Positions 17,335-27,305 of a stretch of 64,000 nucleotides of DNA are shown here, in pieces. Under the pieces are notes generated by a model, which saw only the letters and a program-made list of their open reading frames with translations, ran no database searches and had not been told where the DNA came from. The stretch is from an uncultured Lachnospiraceae bacterium. GTDB lineage: Bacteria; Bacillota; Clostridia; Lachnospirales; Lachnospiraceae. Each line of letters begins with the position of its first letter. Position 1 is the stretch's first letter. The DNA lies in NCBI GenBank assembly GCA_910589075.1, contig CAJUSK010000020.1, positions 22,276-86,275 of the forward strand. The letters are read 5' to 3'. The translations under genes were made by a program, and so were the position numbers.

Positions 17335-17619
17335 AGAACTGTCACTGTCATCGTCTTCATCATCAAAAAATTCTTCCACTTTGGCGCCGGATTCGTCTGT
17401 TGACTTTTCGGCGTCGGCATCGGAAGTTTCACTATCTGAATTCAGCGATACATAGGAGCGTTCTCCATCAGAAGCGTCCTCGGAATCATCATCCAGATCT
17501 TCGTAATCGTCTTCTTCGGCAGGAGAGGACTGTTTATTTTTCATGAAATAATATGCACCTGCGCATGCTGCGCCTACCGTGGAAACGAAAAGAAGAAATT
17601 TTCCAAATTTTTTGCCCAT
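17320..17619 (-). CDS. Small acidic single-pass membrane protein
   Basis: 99 residues from ATG 17619, chosen because AAAGGAGAAACGCT precedes it; the frame is open further upstream without a ribosome site. Residues ~4-22 (FGKFLLFVSTVGAACAGAYY) form one membrane segment next to lysines; the rest is an extremely acidic, low-complexity tail of D, E and S. General shape recalls YtxH-type anchored proteins but sequence similarity is only in layout. Convergent with and overlapping the end of the MocR gene by 15 bp. Function unknown. Confidence 0.65.
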   Translation of the reverse strand: MGKKFGKFLLFVSTVGAACAGAYYFMKNKQSSPAEEDDYEDLDDDSEDASDGERSYVSLNSDSETSDADAEKSTDESGAKVEEFFDDEDDDSDSSLDAI

Positions 17620-17671
17620 AGCGTTTCTCCTTTCACTTTTGTATAAGTGTATGTGTGCAGCCTGATTCATG

Positions 17672-17746
17672 ACAATAGAAAGTTCGCAAAACATGCTTTC
17701 TTTTGTTCATGACAATAGAAAGTTCGGCAAGCGTGCTGTCTATTGT
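17672..17746. repeat. Two copies of a ~35-nt imperfect palindrome
   Basis: Copy 1 (17672-17706) and copy 2 (17712-17746) both begin ACAATAGAAAGTTCG and end in (T/G)TCTxTTGT; a 21-bp direct repeat starting TTCATGACAATAG recurs at a 40-bp period. Each folds into a stem with an inner CGC/GCG-type loop. Related sequences occur at 59204-59236 and 61794-61828, and a diverged one at 29624-29657. They lie between divergent genes, so they cannot be ordinary terminators here. No other element is seen in the 306-bp gap 17620-17925 apart from an AT-rich promoter region. Confidence 0.55.
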
Positions 17747-17925
17747 TGGATTTTGCTGCTCCTGTTTTCTATTATAATCTTATTTTATGAAATTGCAAAG
17801 AGATTATGCATAGATTATTGGCAGAAAATTTCAAAAATGCAATACCTCTTGAAACACCAAACGAACTATGTTAAGATTAAATTCGACCCATACAGTCAAT
17901 TACGAAAGAGGAGCGCCCGCCTGAC

Positions 17926-18531
17926 ATGAATGAGAAATTTTTTGATCTGAAAAAGGAAAAACAGGACCGGATGATAAACGCGGCGCTGAAAGTCTTTGCG
18001 GAAAACGGATTCCGCAGGGCCAGTACGGACGAAATGGTAAAGGAAGCGGGAATCAGTAAAGGCTTACTGTTCCATTACTTTATCAGCAAGACCGGGCTGT
18101 ATGAATTTGTATTTGATTACAGTGTCAAGTATCTGATGATGGAAATGACTTCTGCGGTCAATGCGCAGGAGACAGATTATTTTGTAATTCGGAGACAGAT
18201 GGAGAAGGCCAAGACTGTGGCAATGAAGAACTTCCCTTTTATGCAGATATTTTTGCTGCGGGCCGGGCAGGAAGATGTGCCGGAAGCAGTGGAGACAGTG
18301 GGGGAGATGGCGGAGACGCTGCTGAGAATGTATGAAACCATACTGGAACGGGTGGATTTTACGTCTCTCCATGCCCTGTCGCCGGAGCGCCTTGTAAAAA
18401 TTGTGGATTATATCTTAAACGGCCTTTTGGCGGAAATGGTGCGGGAGCCGGATTTTAAACCGGATACATATTATAAGGAAGCGCTCCGGTATTTGGAAGA
18501 GCTGGAACAGATGTGTGTTTTGCAGGGATAG
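17926..18531 (+). CDS. TetR-family transcriptional regulator
   Basis: 201 residues; ATG 17926 lies 15 bp after AAAGAGGAG. The N-terminal helix-turn-helix is clear: RMINAALKVFAENGFRRAST, DEMVKEAGISKGLLFHYFIS. The C-terminal helical domain would bind a ligand. The MATE transporter gene follows 18 bp downstream on the same strand with its own ribosome site, so this protein probably represses its own transporter operon in the absence of a drug-like ligand. Ligand unknown. Confidence 0.85.
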   Translation: MNEKFFDLKKEKQDRMINAALKVFAENGFRRASTDEMVKEAGISKGLLFHYFISKTGLYEFVFDYSVKYLMMEMTSAVNAQETDYFVIRRQMEKAKTVAMKNFPFMQIFLLRAGQEDVPEAVETVGEMAETLLRMYETILERVDFTSLHALSPERLVKIVDYILNGLLAEMVREPDFKPDTYYKEALRYLEELEQMCVLQG

Positions 18532-18549
18532 AAGGGAGGAGGACGCAAT

Positions 18550-19890
18550 ATGGAACGAAAGGATTTTTATAAAAGGGTGTTTGCCCTTGTCATACCAATG
18601 GCATTGCAGAATTTAATCAATGTGGGTGTGTCGGCCACGGACGTGGTCATGCTCGGCAAGGTGGGAGAGCAGGTTCTGTCCGGCTGTTCACTGGGCGGTC
18701 AGGTATTTTTTATTTTCAACCTGTTCCTGTTCGGGACGGCGTCCGGGGCGTCTGTGCTCACGGCGCAGTACTGGGGAAAACGGGATACGGATTCCATTGA
18801 GAGATTATTAGGGATCGTGGTGAGGCTCGCAGTTACTGTAGGGCTTATTTTTATGTTGGGGAGTTTTTTCTTTCCGGAGCAGATTATGTACATATTTACC
18901 GATGAGCCTGAGATTGTGGCGGAAGGTGTGAAATATTTAAAGATTGTGGCCTTTACCTATCCCATGGTGGCTTTGAGTATGTCCTATCTGAATCTGATCC
19001 GCAGCATTGAGAAGGTGGTTATATCCACAGTTGTCTATGGATCGTCCCTGGTGGTGAATTTTATCATAAACGGGATTTTGATATTCGGACTGTTTGGCGC
19101 ACCCCGACTGGGGATTGTGGGGGCGGCAATCGGTACGCTCTGCGCCAGATTTCTGGAACTGGGGATCATGCTGTTTTACGCGTATTTCCGCAATGATGTG
19201 ATACGCCTGCGGCTGTCTTGCTTTTTGCATCCGGATAAAGGACTTTTACAGGATTTTCTGAAATATTCCAGTCCTGTGGTGGTGAATGAATTTATGTGGG
19301 GCGCCGGGTATTCCGCGATAGCGGCGATAATCGGGCATCTGGGCAGCAGTGCGGTGGCAGCCAATTCCGTGGCGCAGGTGATGCGGCAGCTTGCCACAGT
19401 GGTGGTATTTGGAATCGGCGGCGCCACGGCAATTCTCATCGGCAAGGCAATCGGCGAAAACAAACAGGAAGAGGCAAAAATCTATGCGGGGCGGCTGATT
19501 CGTCTTACGGTCTGCTTTGGCTTCCTGGGTGGTCTGCTTGTATTTCTGATACGTCCTTTTCTGGTGGACGCATTTGGGTATACAGGGGTTACCGCTTCCC
19601 TGATGAACAGTTTTCTGATGATGATGTCCTATTATGTGGTGGCACATTCCATAAACGGCACATTTATCATCGGTATTTTCCGGGGCGGCGGGGATACCCG
19701 CTTCGGTATGTTCCTGGATTCGGGCATTCTCTGGGGCTGTTCTATTTTATTTGGGTTTTTGGCGGCTTTTGTATGGAAATTGCCGGTGAATGCTGTTTAT
19801 TTTATGTTGCTCAGTGATGAACTTGTGAAATTTCCGCTCTGCTGTATCCGGTACAGACAGAAAAAATGGCTGAAAAATGTAACAAGATAG
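18550..19890 (+). CDS. MATE-family efflux transporter
   Basis: 446 residues, about twelve hydrophobic segments in two halves, with MATE features near the start (FALVIPMALQNLINVGVSAT, DVVMLGKVGEQVLSGCSLGG) and at the second half (SPVVVNEFMWGAGYSAIAAI). Members export cationic drugs or metabolites in exchange for Na+ or H+. Preceded by AGGGAGGAGG. Co-transcribed with the TetR gene 18 bp upstream; addB follows after 33 bp but is unrelated in function. Confidence 0.88.
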   Translation: MERKDFYKRVFALVIPMALQNLINVGVSATDVVMLGKVGEQVLSGCSLGGQVFFIFNLFLFGTASGASVLTAQYWGKRDTDSIERLLGIVVRLAVTVGLIFMLGSFFFPEQIMYIFTDEPEIVAEGVKYLKIVAFTYPMVALSMSYLNLIRSIEKVVISTVVYGSSLVVNFIINGILIFGLFGAPRLGIVGAAIGTLCARFLELGIMLFYAYFRNDVIRLRLSCFLHPDKGLLQDFLKYSSPVVVNEFMWGAGYSAIAAIIGHLGSSAVAANSVAQVMRQLATVVVFGIGGATAILIGKAIGENKQEEAKIYAGRLIRLTVCFGFLGGLLVFLIRPFLVDAFGYTGVTASLMNSFLMMMSYYVVAHSINGTFIIGIFRGGGDTRFGMFLDSGILWGCSILFGFLAAFVWKLPVNAVYFMLLSDELVKFPLCCIRYRQKKWLKNVTR

Positions 19891-19923
19891 AATACCACAG
19901 GTTATGGAGAGGGGAGGAGTCAA

Positions 19924-22900
19924 GTGGCACTGCAGTTTTGTATCGGCGGTTCCGGCGCCGGAAAAAGTGAGCATCTGTACAGAGAGGTCATCCGGCAGTC
20001 AATGGAAGAGCCGGACACCCGGTTTTTTATCATTGTTCCGGACCAGTTTACCATGCAGACACAGAAAGAGCTGGTTATGCGGCATCCGGGCGGCGGCATT
20101 ATGAATATAGACGTGCTCAGTTTTGGGCGTCTGTCCCATCGGATTTTTGAGGAAACTGGAGGGGGCAGAAAACCGGTGCTGGATGACACCGGAAAAAGTC
20201 TGATTTTGCGTAAAATTGCTTCTGACTGTGAAGACCGGCTCAAAGTGATTGGTTCCCATATCAAACGCATTGGTTACATTCATGAAGTGAAATCTGCCAT
20301 TTCCGAGTTTATGCAGTATGGAATTGATCTGAAACAGCTTACGGAACTGACTGAGTATGCCAGGCCGCGGGGAAGCCTGTATTATAAACTCCAGGATTTG
20401 CGCATTTTGTATCAGACTTTTCTGGATGCCGCAGCGGGCTTTGTGACGACGGAAGGGCAGCTCGGCCTGTTGGCGGACGCGCTGGAACATTCCGATATGA
20501 TTCGGGACAGCGTTGTTGTGTTTGACGGGTTTACCGGATTTACACCGGTACAGAACCAGGTAATCCGCAGACTTCTTCTGCTCTGCCGGGATGTGAAGGT
20601 GGCGGTGATCATGGACAGTGAAGAGGATCCCTACACGGATGATGGAGAACAGAAGCTGTTCGCCTTCAGCAAAAAGATGGTCCGCTCTCTGGTGCGTCTG
20701 GCCGAAGAAACCGGGGTGGGGAAAAAGCCGGATATACGGCTGGGCGGTAAGCCCCTGCCGCGTTTTACTGACAATCCCAGTATGGCCCATCTGGAGCGGG
20801 AACTGTTCCGTTACCGGAATTGCCCGTATACAGACGGGCAGGATGCCATCCATCTGATGGAAGCGTCCACACCGGGGGAAGAGGTGCGGCAGATCTGTCT
20901 CCAAATCCGCAGGCTGGTCCGGGAAGAAGGGTATGCCTACAGGGATATTGCAGTGGTGGCAGGAGATCTGGCCGTATATGCGGACTATGTGGAGGAAACG
21001 TTTGCGGTATTTTCGATTCCCTGTTATGTGGATGCCGCCAGGGGGATCACGCTGAATCCTTTTATAGAATACATACGCAGTGCTTTCAATATACTGTTGC
21101 AGAATTTTTCCTATGAGGCTGTGTTCCACTTCCTGCGCAGTGGTCTGGCGGATATAGAGGCCCAGGACACCGACCGGCTGGAAAACTATGTGCTGCGCCA
21201 GGGAATCCGGGGGAAAAAGCGGTGGAGCGAGATGTTTGTCAGGAGAAGCCGCAGAGATCCGTCTCCCCGGGAAACTGAGGAACTAAAAGCCCTGAACCGT
21301 ACCAGAGAAAAGCTGATGGACAGATTGGAGCCTTTGCTTGCGGAAGGGAAAACGGTGAGGGAGTATGTGGATCATCTGTACCGTTTTCTGGTGGAGAGCA
21401 GGGCATTTGAAAAACTGGAGGCATTCCGGCAGCATTTTCGTGATGCAGGGGATGAGATCCGTGAAAAAGAGTATGGGCAGATTTATCGCCTTGTTATGGA
21501 ATTGCTGGAACAGATCTACGATTTAATCGGAGACGAAGAGATGCCCTTGCAGGAATTTGCGGATATTCTGGATGCGGGGTTCGGAGAAATTCAGGTAGGT
21601 ACCATCCCTCAGAATGTGGATCGGATTTTGGTGGGGGATATGGAGAGAACCCGTCTGAAAGAGATTAAAATCCTGTTTTTCCTGGGGGTCAATGACGGGA
21701 ATATTCCGGGCAACGGCTCCGGGGGCGGTATTATCTCCGATATTGACAGGGAATTTTTGGCACAGGGAAACTGGGAGATGGCGCCTTCGCCCAGACAACA
21801 GATGTATATTCAGAGGCTGTATCTTTATATGAATATGACAAAACCCAGCAGGCATCTGTATCTGTCGTATGCCAGGGTAAGCGGGGAGGGGAAAGCCATG
21901 CGCCCGTCCTACCTGGTGGGAACGGTCCAAAAACTGTTTCCTGCCCTCAAAGCGCAGCGGCCGGAGACGACGGATGGATGGGAACAGATCGAGGTGCTGG
22001 AGGATGGGTTTACCGTACTGGCAAAGGAATTGCGGACCTATGCTGCCGGCAGTGATATTTCTCAGCCCTTTTTTTTCACACTGTACCGGACGTATGCGGA
22101 AAACAAGGCATATCAGAGTGAGCTGAGGGCATTGGTGGATACCGCCTTTTTCCGTTACAGGCACCATCCCCTGGGGGAAGAGGTGGCCCGCGCCCTGTAT
22201 GGCAGTATCTTAAAGAGCAGTGTCAGCCGTCTGGAGCAGTATGCGTCCTGTGCATACAGTTATTTTCTGGAATATGGGCTGACTTTAAAGGAGCGGGAAC
22301 TGTTCGGGTTTGAGGCGGTGGATATGGGAATGCTGTTTCACGGTATTCTGGAGCAGTTTTCCCGGCTTCTTCTGGAAAACGGCGCGGATTGGCTGCATTT
22401 TTCAGAGGAACTGGGAGAGAAACTGCTCTGTGAGGCGGTGGATGCCCAGGCGGCGGTTTATGGGGACAATATCCTGTTTACCAGTGCCAGGTATCAGTAT
22501 GTGATTACGCGGGTCAAGCGGATTTTGCGCCGGACAATTTTTACGTTGCAACATCAGTTGCAAAAAGGCCGGTTTTCGCCGGAACATTTTGAAGTGTCTT
22601 TTTCCTCCCTTTCCGATATGGAATCGGTACGCATCAGTCTGTCCCAGCGGGAAAAAATGTATTTGCAGGGGCGGATTGACAGAATCGATACATGCAGAGA
22701 CGGGGAACAGATTTATGTCAAAGTCATTGATTATAAATCCGGGAACAAAAGTCTGGACATCGGGGCGGTTTACTATGGCCTGCAGTTACAGCTTGTGGTG
22801 TATCTGAATGCAGCCATGGATATGGTGCGGCGAAAGGAGCCGGAGAAACAGGTCATCCCGGCGGCAATGCTGTATTACCATGTAGCAGATCCCCTGGTCC

Positions 22901-23418
22901 GGGACGAATCCGGGAATCTGGACGAAGAAGCTCTGGATGAAAAAATCCGGGAAAGCCTGCGGATGAATGGGATTGTCAACGCCAGCCAGGATGTGATTGA
23001 CAGACTGGATCATACATTTACAGGCAAGTCCCAGGTCATTCCGGTGGAACGGAAAAAAGACGGCAGTCCGGGCAGCCGCAGCAGCACACTGGAACAGGAT
23101 GAACTACAGACTGTTTCGGCTTATGTAAACCATAAAATCAGAGAACTGGGACGGGAAATCTTACAGGGAAATATCCCCAGGCAGCCCTTTGCCTATGGAA
23201 CGGATACGGGCTGCGATTACTGTGCATACAGGGGTGTATGCGGGTTTCAGGAGCGGATACCGGGCTATGAAAAAAAGCATCTGGACAGCCTCACAAAAGA
23301 GGAAGCGCTGCTGCGTATGAAAGAGACTGGGGAGGGGGCTTTACAACAGACCCGGGAAAATGAGCCGGAGATGAAAGAACCGTTGTCAGAGGCAGACCAA
23401 CAGGAGGGAGACAGGTAA
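19924..23418 (+). CDS. addB: AddB subunit of the AddAB helicase-nuclease
   Basis: 1164 residues from GTG 19924, preceded by GAGGGGAGGAGT. AddB, with AddA, resects double-strand DNA ends to a Chi-like site and loads RecA. Walker A is GGSGAGKSEHLYR (residues ~6-18). The RecB-type nuclease domain has VKVIDYKSGNK near 930. Four cysteines expected for the 4Fe-4S cluster are visible: one in YASCAYSYF (~775) and three in CDYCAYRGVCGF (~1096-1105). Length matches the family. addA starts 1 bp after the stop, so the two subunits are coupled. Confidence 0.93.
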   Translation: MALQFCIGGSGAGKSEHLYREVIRQSMEEPDTRFFIIVPDQFTMQTQKELVMRHPGGGIMNIDVLSFGRLSHRIFEETGGGRKPVLDDTGKSLILRKIASDCEDRLKVIGSHIKRIGYIHEVKSAISEFMQYGIDLKQLTELTEYARPRGSLYYKLQDLRILYQTFLDAAAGFVTTEGQLGLLADALEHSDMIRDSVVVFDGFTGFTPVQNQVIRRLLLLCRDVKVAVIMDSEEDPYTDDGEQKLFAFSKKMVRSLVRLAEETGVGKKPDIRLGGKPLPRFTDNPSMAHLERELFRYRNCPYTDGQDAIHLMEASTPGEEVRQICLQIRRLVREEGYAYRDIAVVAGDLAVYADYVEETFAVFSIPCYVDAARGITLNPFIEYIRSAFNILLQNFSYEAVFHFLRSGLADIEAQDTDRLENYVLRQGIRGKKRWSEMFVRRSRRDPSPRETEELKALNRTREKLMDRLEPLLAEGKTVREYVDHLYRFLVESRAFEKLEAFRQHFRDAGDEIREKEYGQIYRLVMELLEQIYDLIGDEEMPLQEFADILDAGFGEIQVGTIPQNVDRILVGDMERTRLKEIKILFFLGVNDGNIPGNGSGGGIISDIDREFLAQGNWEMAPSPRQQMYIQRLYLYMNMTKPSRHLYLSYARVSGEGKAMRPSYLVGTVQKLFPALKAQRPETTDGWEQIEVLEDGFTVLAKELRTYAAGSDISQPFFFTLYRTYAENKAYQSELRALVDTAFFRYRHHPLGEEVARALYGSILKSSVSRLEQYASCAYSYFLEYGLTLKERELFGFEAVDMGMLFHGILEQFSRLLLENGADWLHFSEELGEKLLCEAVDAQAAVYGDNILFTSARYQYVITRVKRILRRTIFTLQHQLQKGRFSPEHFEVSFSSLSDMESVRISLSQREKMYLQGRIDRIDTCRDGEQIYVKVIDYKSGNKSLDIGAVYYGLQLQLVVYLNAAMDMVRRKEPEKQVIPAAMLYYHVADPLVRDESGNLDEEALDEKIRESLRMNGIVNASQDVIDRLDHTFTGKSQVIPVERKKDGSPGSRSSTLEQDELQTVSAYVNHKIRELGREILQGNIPRQPFAYGTDTGCDYCAYRGVCGFQERIPGYEKKHLDSLTKEEALLRMKETGEGALQQTRENEPEMKEPLSEADQQEGDR

Positions 23419-23419
23419 G

Positions 23420-26400
23420 ATGGGCGTTTCGTATACAAAGGAGCAGCAGCAGGTCATTGACAGCAGGGACTGCAACCTGCTGGTTTCTGCAGCGGCGGGA
23501 AGCGGAAAGACAGCCGTACTGGTGGAACGGATCGTGCGGATGGTAAGCGATGGCGCCCATCCGGTGGACATAGACCGGTTGCTGATCGTTACCTTTACCA
23601 ATGCGGCGGCGGCACAGATGCGTGAGCGGATCAGTATGGCGCTGAGCAGGCGGCTGGAAGAGGACAGCGACAATACCCATCTGCAGCGACAGCTTACGCT
23701 GCTGCATAATGCCCGCATTACCACCATTGACAGCTTCTGTCTGTTTGTTATCCGCAACAATTTCAATGACATCGGCCTGGATCCGGGGTTTCGTGTGGCG
23801 GATGAAGGAGAAATCAAGCTGTTGCGGGAAGCCGTGATGGCGGAACTGACAGAATCCCGGTTTGAACAGCATGATGAGGCGTTTCTTAGGTGTGTGGAGA
23901 GTTTTGGAGCCGGCGGAGATGAAAAAATGCTCACGGAGCACATCCGGCGTCTGTATGATTTTTCCCGCAGTTATCCCTTTCCCAGACGGTGGCTTCTGGA
24001 AGCGGCTAAAAATTATGCACCCCTCACGGTGGAAGAAGCAGAAGGGGCGAAATGGCTTTCCTTTGCGGCGGAGGATCTGGAAAAACTGCTGGGTGCCTGT
24101 GCCGCGCATCTGGATGCGGCCCTTGCCGTCTGTGGTGAGGCGGATGGCCCTTATATGTACATCCCTTTGCTGGAAACGGAGCGGGAGATGCTCAGTCATT
24201 GCAGGGGAAAAGGAGCTTTTGGGGCCTGTGTGGACTGTATGAAAGGGATTGCCTTCGGGCGTCTGCCCTCTAAAAAGGATACCAGTGTTTCGGCGGAAAA
24301 ACGGGAATTGGTGAAAGCCATGCGGACACAGGTGAAAGAGGCGCTGGAAAAAGCGGCGGCCCGCTATTGTTTCATTCCCATGGAACAGGCGCTTTCCGAT
24401 CTGCGCCACAGCGGCGGATTGGTGGAGACACTGGTGGATCTGACCCTGGAATTCGGAGAACGTCTGACCGCAAAAAAGCAGGAGAAGAATGTGCTGGATT
24501 TTGGCGACATTGAGCACTATGCCCTGCAGATTATGCTGGAGGAGACGGCGGATGGCTACAGGCCCACCAAAGCGGCGCGGGAATATCGGAATTATTTTCA
24601 TGAAATCATGATTGACGAGTACCAGGACAGCAATCTGGTGCAGGAATACCTTTTGCAGAGCATATCGGGAGAAGAAGAGGGAAAACACAACCGCTTTATG
24701 GTGGGGGATGTGAAGCAGAGTATTTATAAATTCCGCCTGGCAAGGCCGGAGATTTTCATGGAGAAAATGCATCGGTACGGGGATGCGGGTAAGGAACGGA
24801 AAATTTGCCTCAGCCGGAATTTCCGCAGCCGCCAGGAAGTAACCGACAGAGTCAATGATGTGTTTTCACGGATTATGGGCCGGGAGCTGGGAGGCATTCC
24901 CTATGACCGGGAAGCGGCATTGTATCCGGGTGCCGCTTATCCCCCGTATGATCAGGCAGAAACAGAACTGTTGCTGCTGGCCAGAGACATGGACGCCAGG
25001 GAGTCCCGGACAGAGCAGGAGGCTGTTTTGATTGCGGAACGGATTTGCAGGCTGAAAGAGACTTATCAGGTGACAGATGAGACAAGCGGTTTGCTCCGTC
25101 CTGTCCGGTATGGTGATATGGCCATTTTACTCCGCACCAATGCGGGCTGGGATGAAACGCTGCAAAGTGTTTTAAAGCGTTATGGCATTCCTGCCCATAC
25201 CACTTCCTCCACGGGCTATTTTTCTTCGGAAGAAATTATTACCATGCTGCATTTCCTGCGGATTCTGGATAATCCCTTACAGGATATTCCCCTGTTTGGG
25301 GTTATGCATTCACTGATTGGCACATTTACGGATGACGATATTGCCCATATCCGGGCGGCATATCCGGAAGGGCCTCTGTATGAAGCTCTCCGGGCAGCCA
25401 TAAGGGGAGAGGGGAAACAGACAGATGGGAAGGGCTTGCCCGTCGCAGAGGCGGAAGATGAGAAGGCGCCGGACTACCCGAAAGCACTTGTCTGTAAAGC
25501 CCGGCGGCTTCTGGATCTGATTGACAGATACAGGGTACGTGCCGTATACGAACCGGTGAAGGAACTGCTGCGGGCAGCCATGGCGGAAACGGGATATATG
25601 CAGTATATGACGGCGTATCCGGAAGGGGACAGCCGCAGGGCCAATCTGGAAATGCTGCTGTTGCGGGCAGCGGCGTTTGAAAAGACAGGCAGCCATGGCC
25701 TTTTTTCCTTTATCCGTTATATGGAGCAACTGGAGAAATACGAGGTGGACTATGGCGGCGCGGGCACGGTGGATGAGCAGGCGGATGTGGTACGGATTAT
25801 GAGTATCCACAAAAGTAAAGGCCTGGAATTCCCGGTCTGCATTGTGGCCGGGCTGGCAAAGCGGTTGAATATACAGGATCAGTCCCGCAGCCTGTTGATG
25901 GATGTGGACTTTGGCCTGGGCTGTGAGTATGTGGATCCGGAAATGCGGCTTCGCCGCACGACTCTGCGGCGGAATGTACTGGCCAGAAAACAGCAGCTGG
26001 ATAATCTGGGAGAAGAATTGCGTATTCTGTATGTGGCAATGACCCGCGCCAGGGAAAAGCTGATTATGACAGGCTGTATTCCTGACCCGGAAAAGAAACT
26101 GGCCTCCCTGGGGATGACGGAAACGGAGGAGGGCTGGATGCCCGAAACAGACCGTATTTCCTTTTTGACGCTTTCTTCGGCGGGCAGCCTGCTGGATTTT
26201 CTGCTTTGCGCCTGGAAGGGTATCCGGGTGGTGAAGGGAGATATGCTGAAAGCGCAGGGACTCAAAGCCCTTGTGCAGGATCAGTGGAGGCGACAGCGGC
26301 TTGCGCAGTACGAACAGGAAACCTGTGATGAAACATGGCTGGAGCGGTTCCGGGAGCGGTTTGCCTATACGTATCCCAGGGACCTGGCCGGTCTGTATAC

Positions 26401-27064
26401 AAAGACCACAGTATCGGAGCTCAAACTGGAAAAGATGGCCGAGGCGTCGGAAGGGGCCAGGCATCTTTTCCCTCCCCGGGAGGAAGCCTATATTCCCCGT
26501 TTCTGTACCAGAGAGGAAAAACTGTCCGGCGCCGCCAGAGGAAGCGCTTTCCACCGGGCTATGGAACTGCTGGATTTTGCAGCCTTCTCTCGCACTGATT
26601 CCAGAGAACAACTGACCCGATGGGTGGAGGCCTGTGTGAACACATTTGTGGAGCAGGGAAAAATGACAGAAGCGGAAAGGGACTGCGTTGAGCCGGATAA
26701 AATTGCCGATTTTCTGCTGACAGAAACGGCGCACAGGATGCAGGCGGCAGCAGCCAGGGGCCTTCTGAAAAAAGAGCAGCCCTTTATGCTGGGGCTTTCC
26801 GCCGGCAGAGTCAAGCCGGAGTTTCCCAACCGGGAAACGGTGCTGATCCAGGGGATTATTGACGTATACTGGGAAGAAGCGGGAGAACTGGTGGTGCTGG
26901 ATTACAAGACTGACCGGGTAGGGCAGGCCGGGGAGTTGGTCACCAAATACAGGCTCCAGCTTGCGTATTATGGAGAGGCGTTGGAGCGCATTACCGGGAA
27001 ACGGGTGAAAGATAAGCTCATTTATTCTTTTGACCGGGATGCGGTCGTCGTATGTGAAGGATGA
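23420..27064 (+). CDS. addA: AddA subunit of the AddAB helicase-nuclease
   Basis: 1214 residues; ATG preceded by GGAGGGAGACAGGTAAG. A UvrD-like SF1 helicase: Walker A SAAAGSGKTAVLVERI (~26-41), LIVTFTNAAAAQMRERI, the DEYQDSN Walker B, VGDVKQSIYKFR, IMSIHKSKGLEFPV and LRILYVAMTRAREKL. The C-terminal RecB-type nuclease has VVLDYKTDR near 1160. Supplies the 3'-5' motor and one of two nucleases. Full length for the family, and directly downstream of addB. Confidence 0.95.
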   Translation: MGVSYTKEQQQVIDSRDCNLLVSAAAGSGKTAVLVERIVRMVSDGAHPVDIDRLLIVTFTNAAAAQMRERISMALSRRLEEDSDNTHLQRQLTLLHNARITTIDSFCLFVIRNNFNDIGLDPGFRVADEGEIKLLREAVMAELTESRFEQHDEAFLRCVESFGAGGDEKMLTEHIRRLYDFSRSYPFPRRWLLEAAKNYAPLTVEEAEGAKWLSFAAEDLEKLLGACAAHLDAALAVCGEADGPYMYIPLLETEREMLSHCRGKGAFGACVDCMKGIAFGRLPSKKDTSVSAEKRELVKAMRTQVKEALEKAAARYCFIPMEQALSDLRHSGGLVETLVDLTLEFGERLTAKKQEKNVLDFGDIEHYALQIMLEETADGYRPTKAAREYRNYFHEIMIDEYQDSNLVQEYLLQSISGEEEGKHNRFMVGDVKQSIYKFRLARPEIFMEKMHRYGDAGKERKICLSRNFRSRQEVTDRVNDVFSRIMGRELGGIPYDREAALYPGAAYPPYDQAETELLLLARDMDARESRTEQEAVLIAERICRLKETYQVTDETSGLLRPVRYGDMAILLRTNAGWDETLQSVLKRYGIPAHTTSSTGYFSSEEIITMLHFLRILDNPLQDIPLFGVMHSLIGTFTDDDIAHIRAAYPEGPLYEALRAAIRGEGKQTDGKGLPVAEAEDEKAPDYPKALVCKARRLLDLIDRYRVRAVYEPVKELLRAAMAETGYMQYMTAYPEGDSRRANLEMLLLRAAAFEKTGSHGLFSFIRYMEQLEKYEVDYGGAGTVDEQADVVRIMSIHKSKGLEFPVCIVAGLAKRLNIQDQSRSLLMDVDFGLGCEYVDPEMRLRRTTLRRNVLARKQQLDNLGEELRILYVAMTRAREKLIMTGCIPDPEKKLASLGMTETEEGWMPETDRISFLTLSSAGSLLDFLLCAWKGIRVVKGDMLKAQGLKALVQDQWRRQRLAQYEQETCDETWLERFRERFAYTYPRDLAGLYTKTTVSELKLEKMAEASEGARHLFPPREEAYIPRFCTREEKLSGAARGSAFHRAMELLDFAAFSRTDSREQLTRWVEACVNTFVEQGKMTEAERDCVEPDKIADFLLTETAHRMQAAAARGLLKKEQPFMLGLSAGRVKPEFPNRETVLIQGIIDVYWEEAGELVVLDYKTDRVGQAGELVTKYRLQLAYYGEALERITGKRVKDKLIYSFDRDAVVVCEG

Positions 27065-27305
27065 ACAGGACTGAATGGATGTGTCTGTTTCAGGGGCGCA
27101 GGGATGTATGACTGCCTAAGTCTGCATAGCATGCGTTTTCTCCAAAGAAAGATGTAAAAACAACTTTACTGTTACTCAAAAACAATTTATAATTAAAATG
27201 CAAAAATTTAAAGTTAAAACGGTTCGGGCAGAGCAGGCACTGCATTTTGCAGATGCGATAACAGCTTTGTCAGGATTTGTGTTTCCATACTGAAGAGGAG
27301 CCCAT

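Noticed and set aside
17620..17671. Palindromes as terminator of the small acidic membrane protein
   Set aside because: They lie upstream of that gene's start and of the divergent TetR gene, so they cannot end either transcript.
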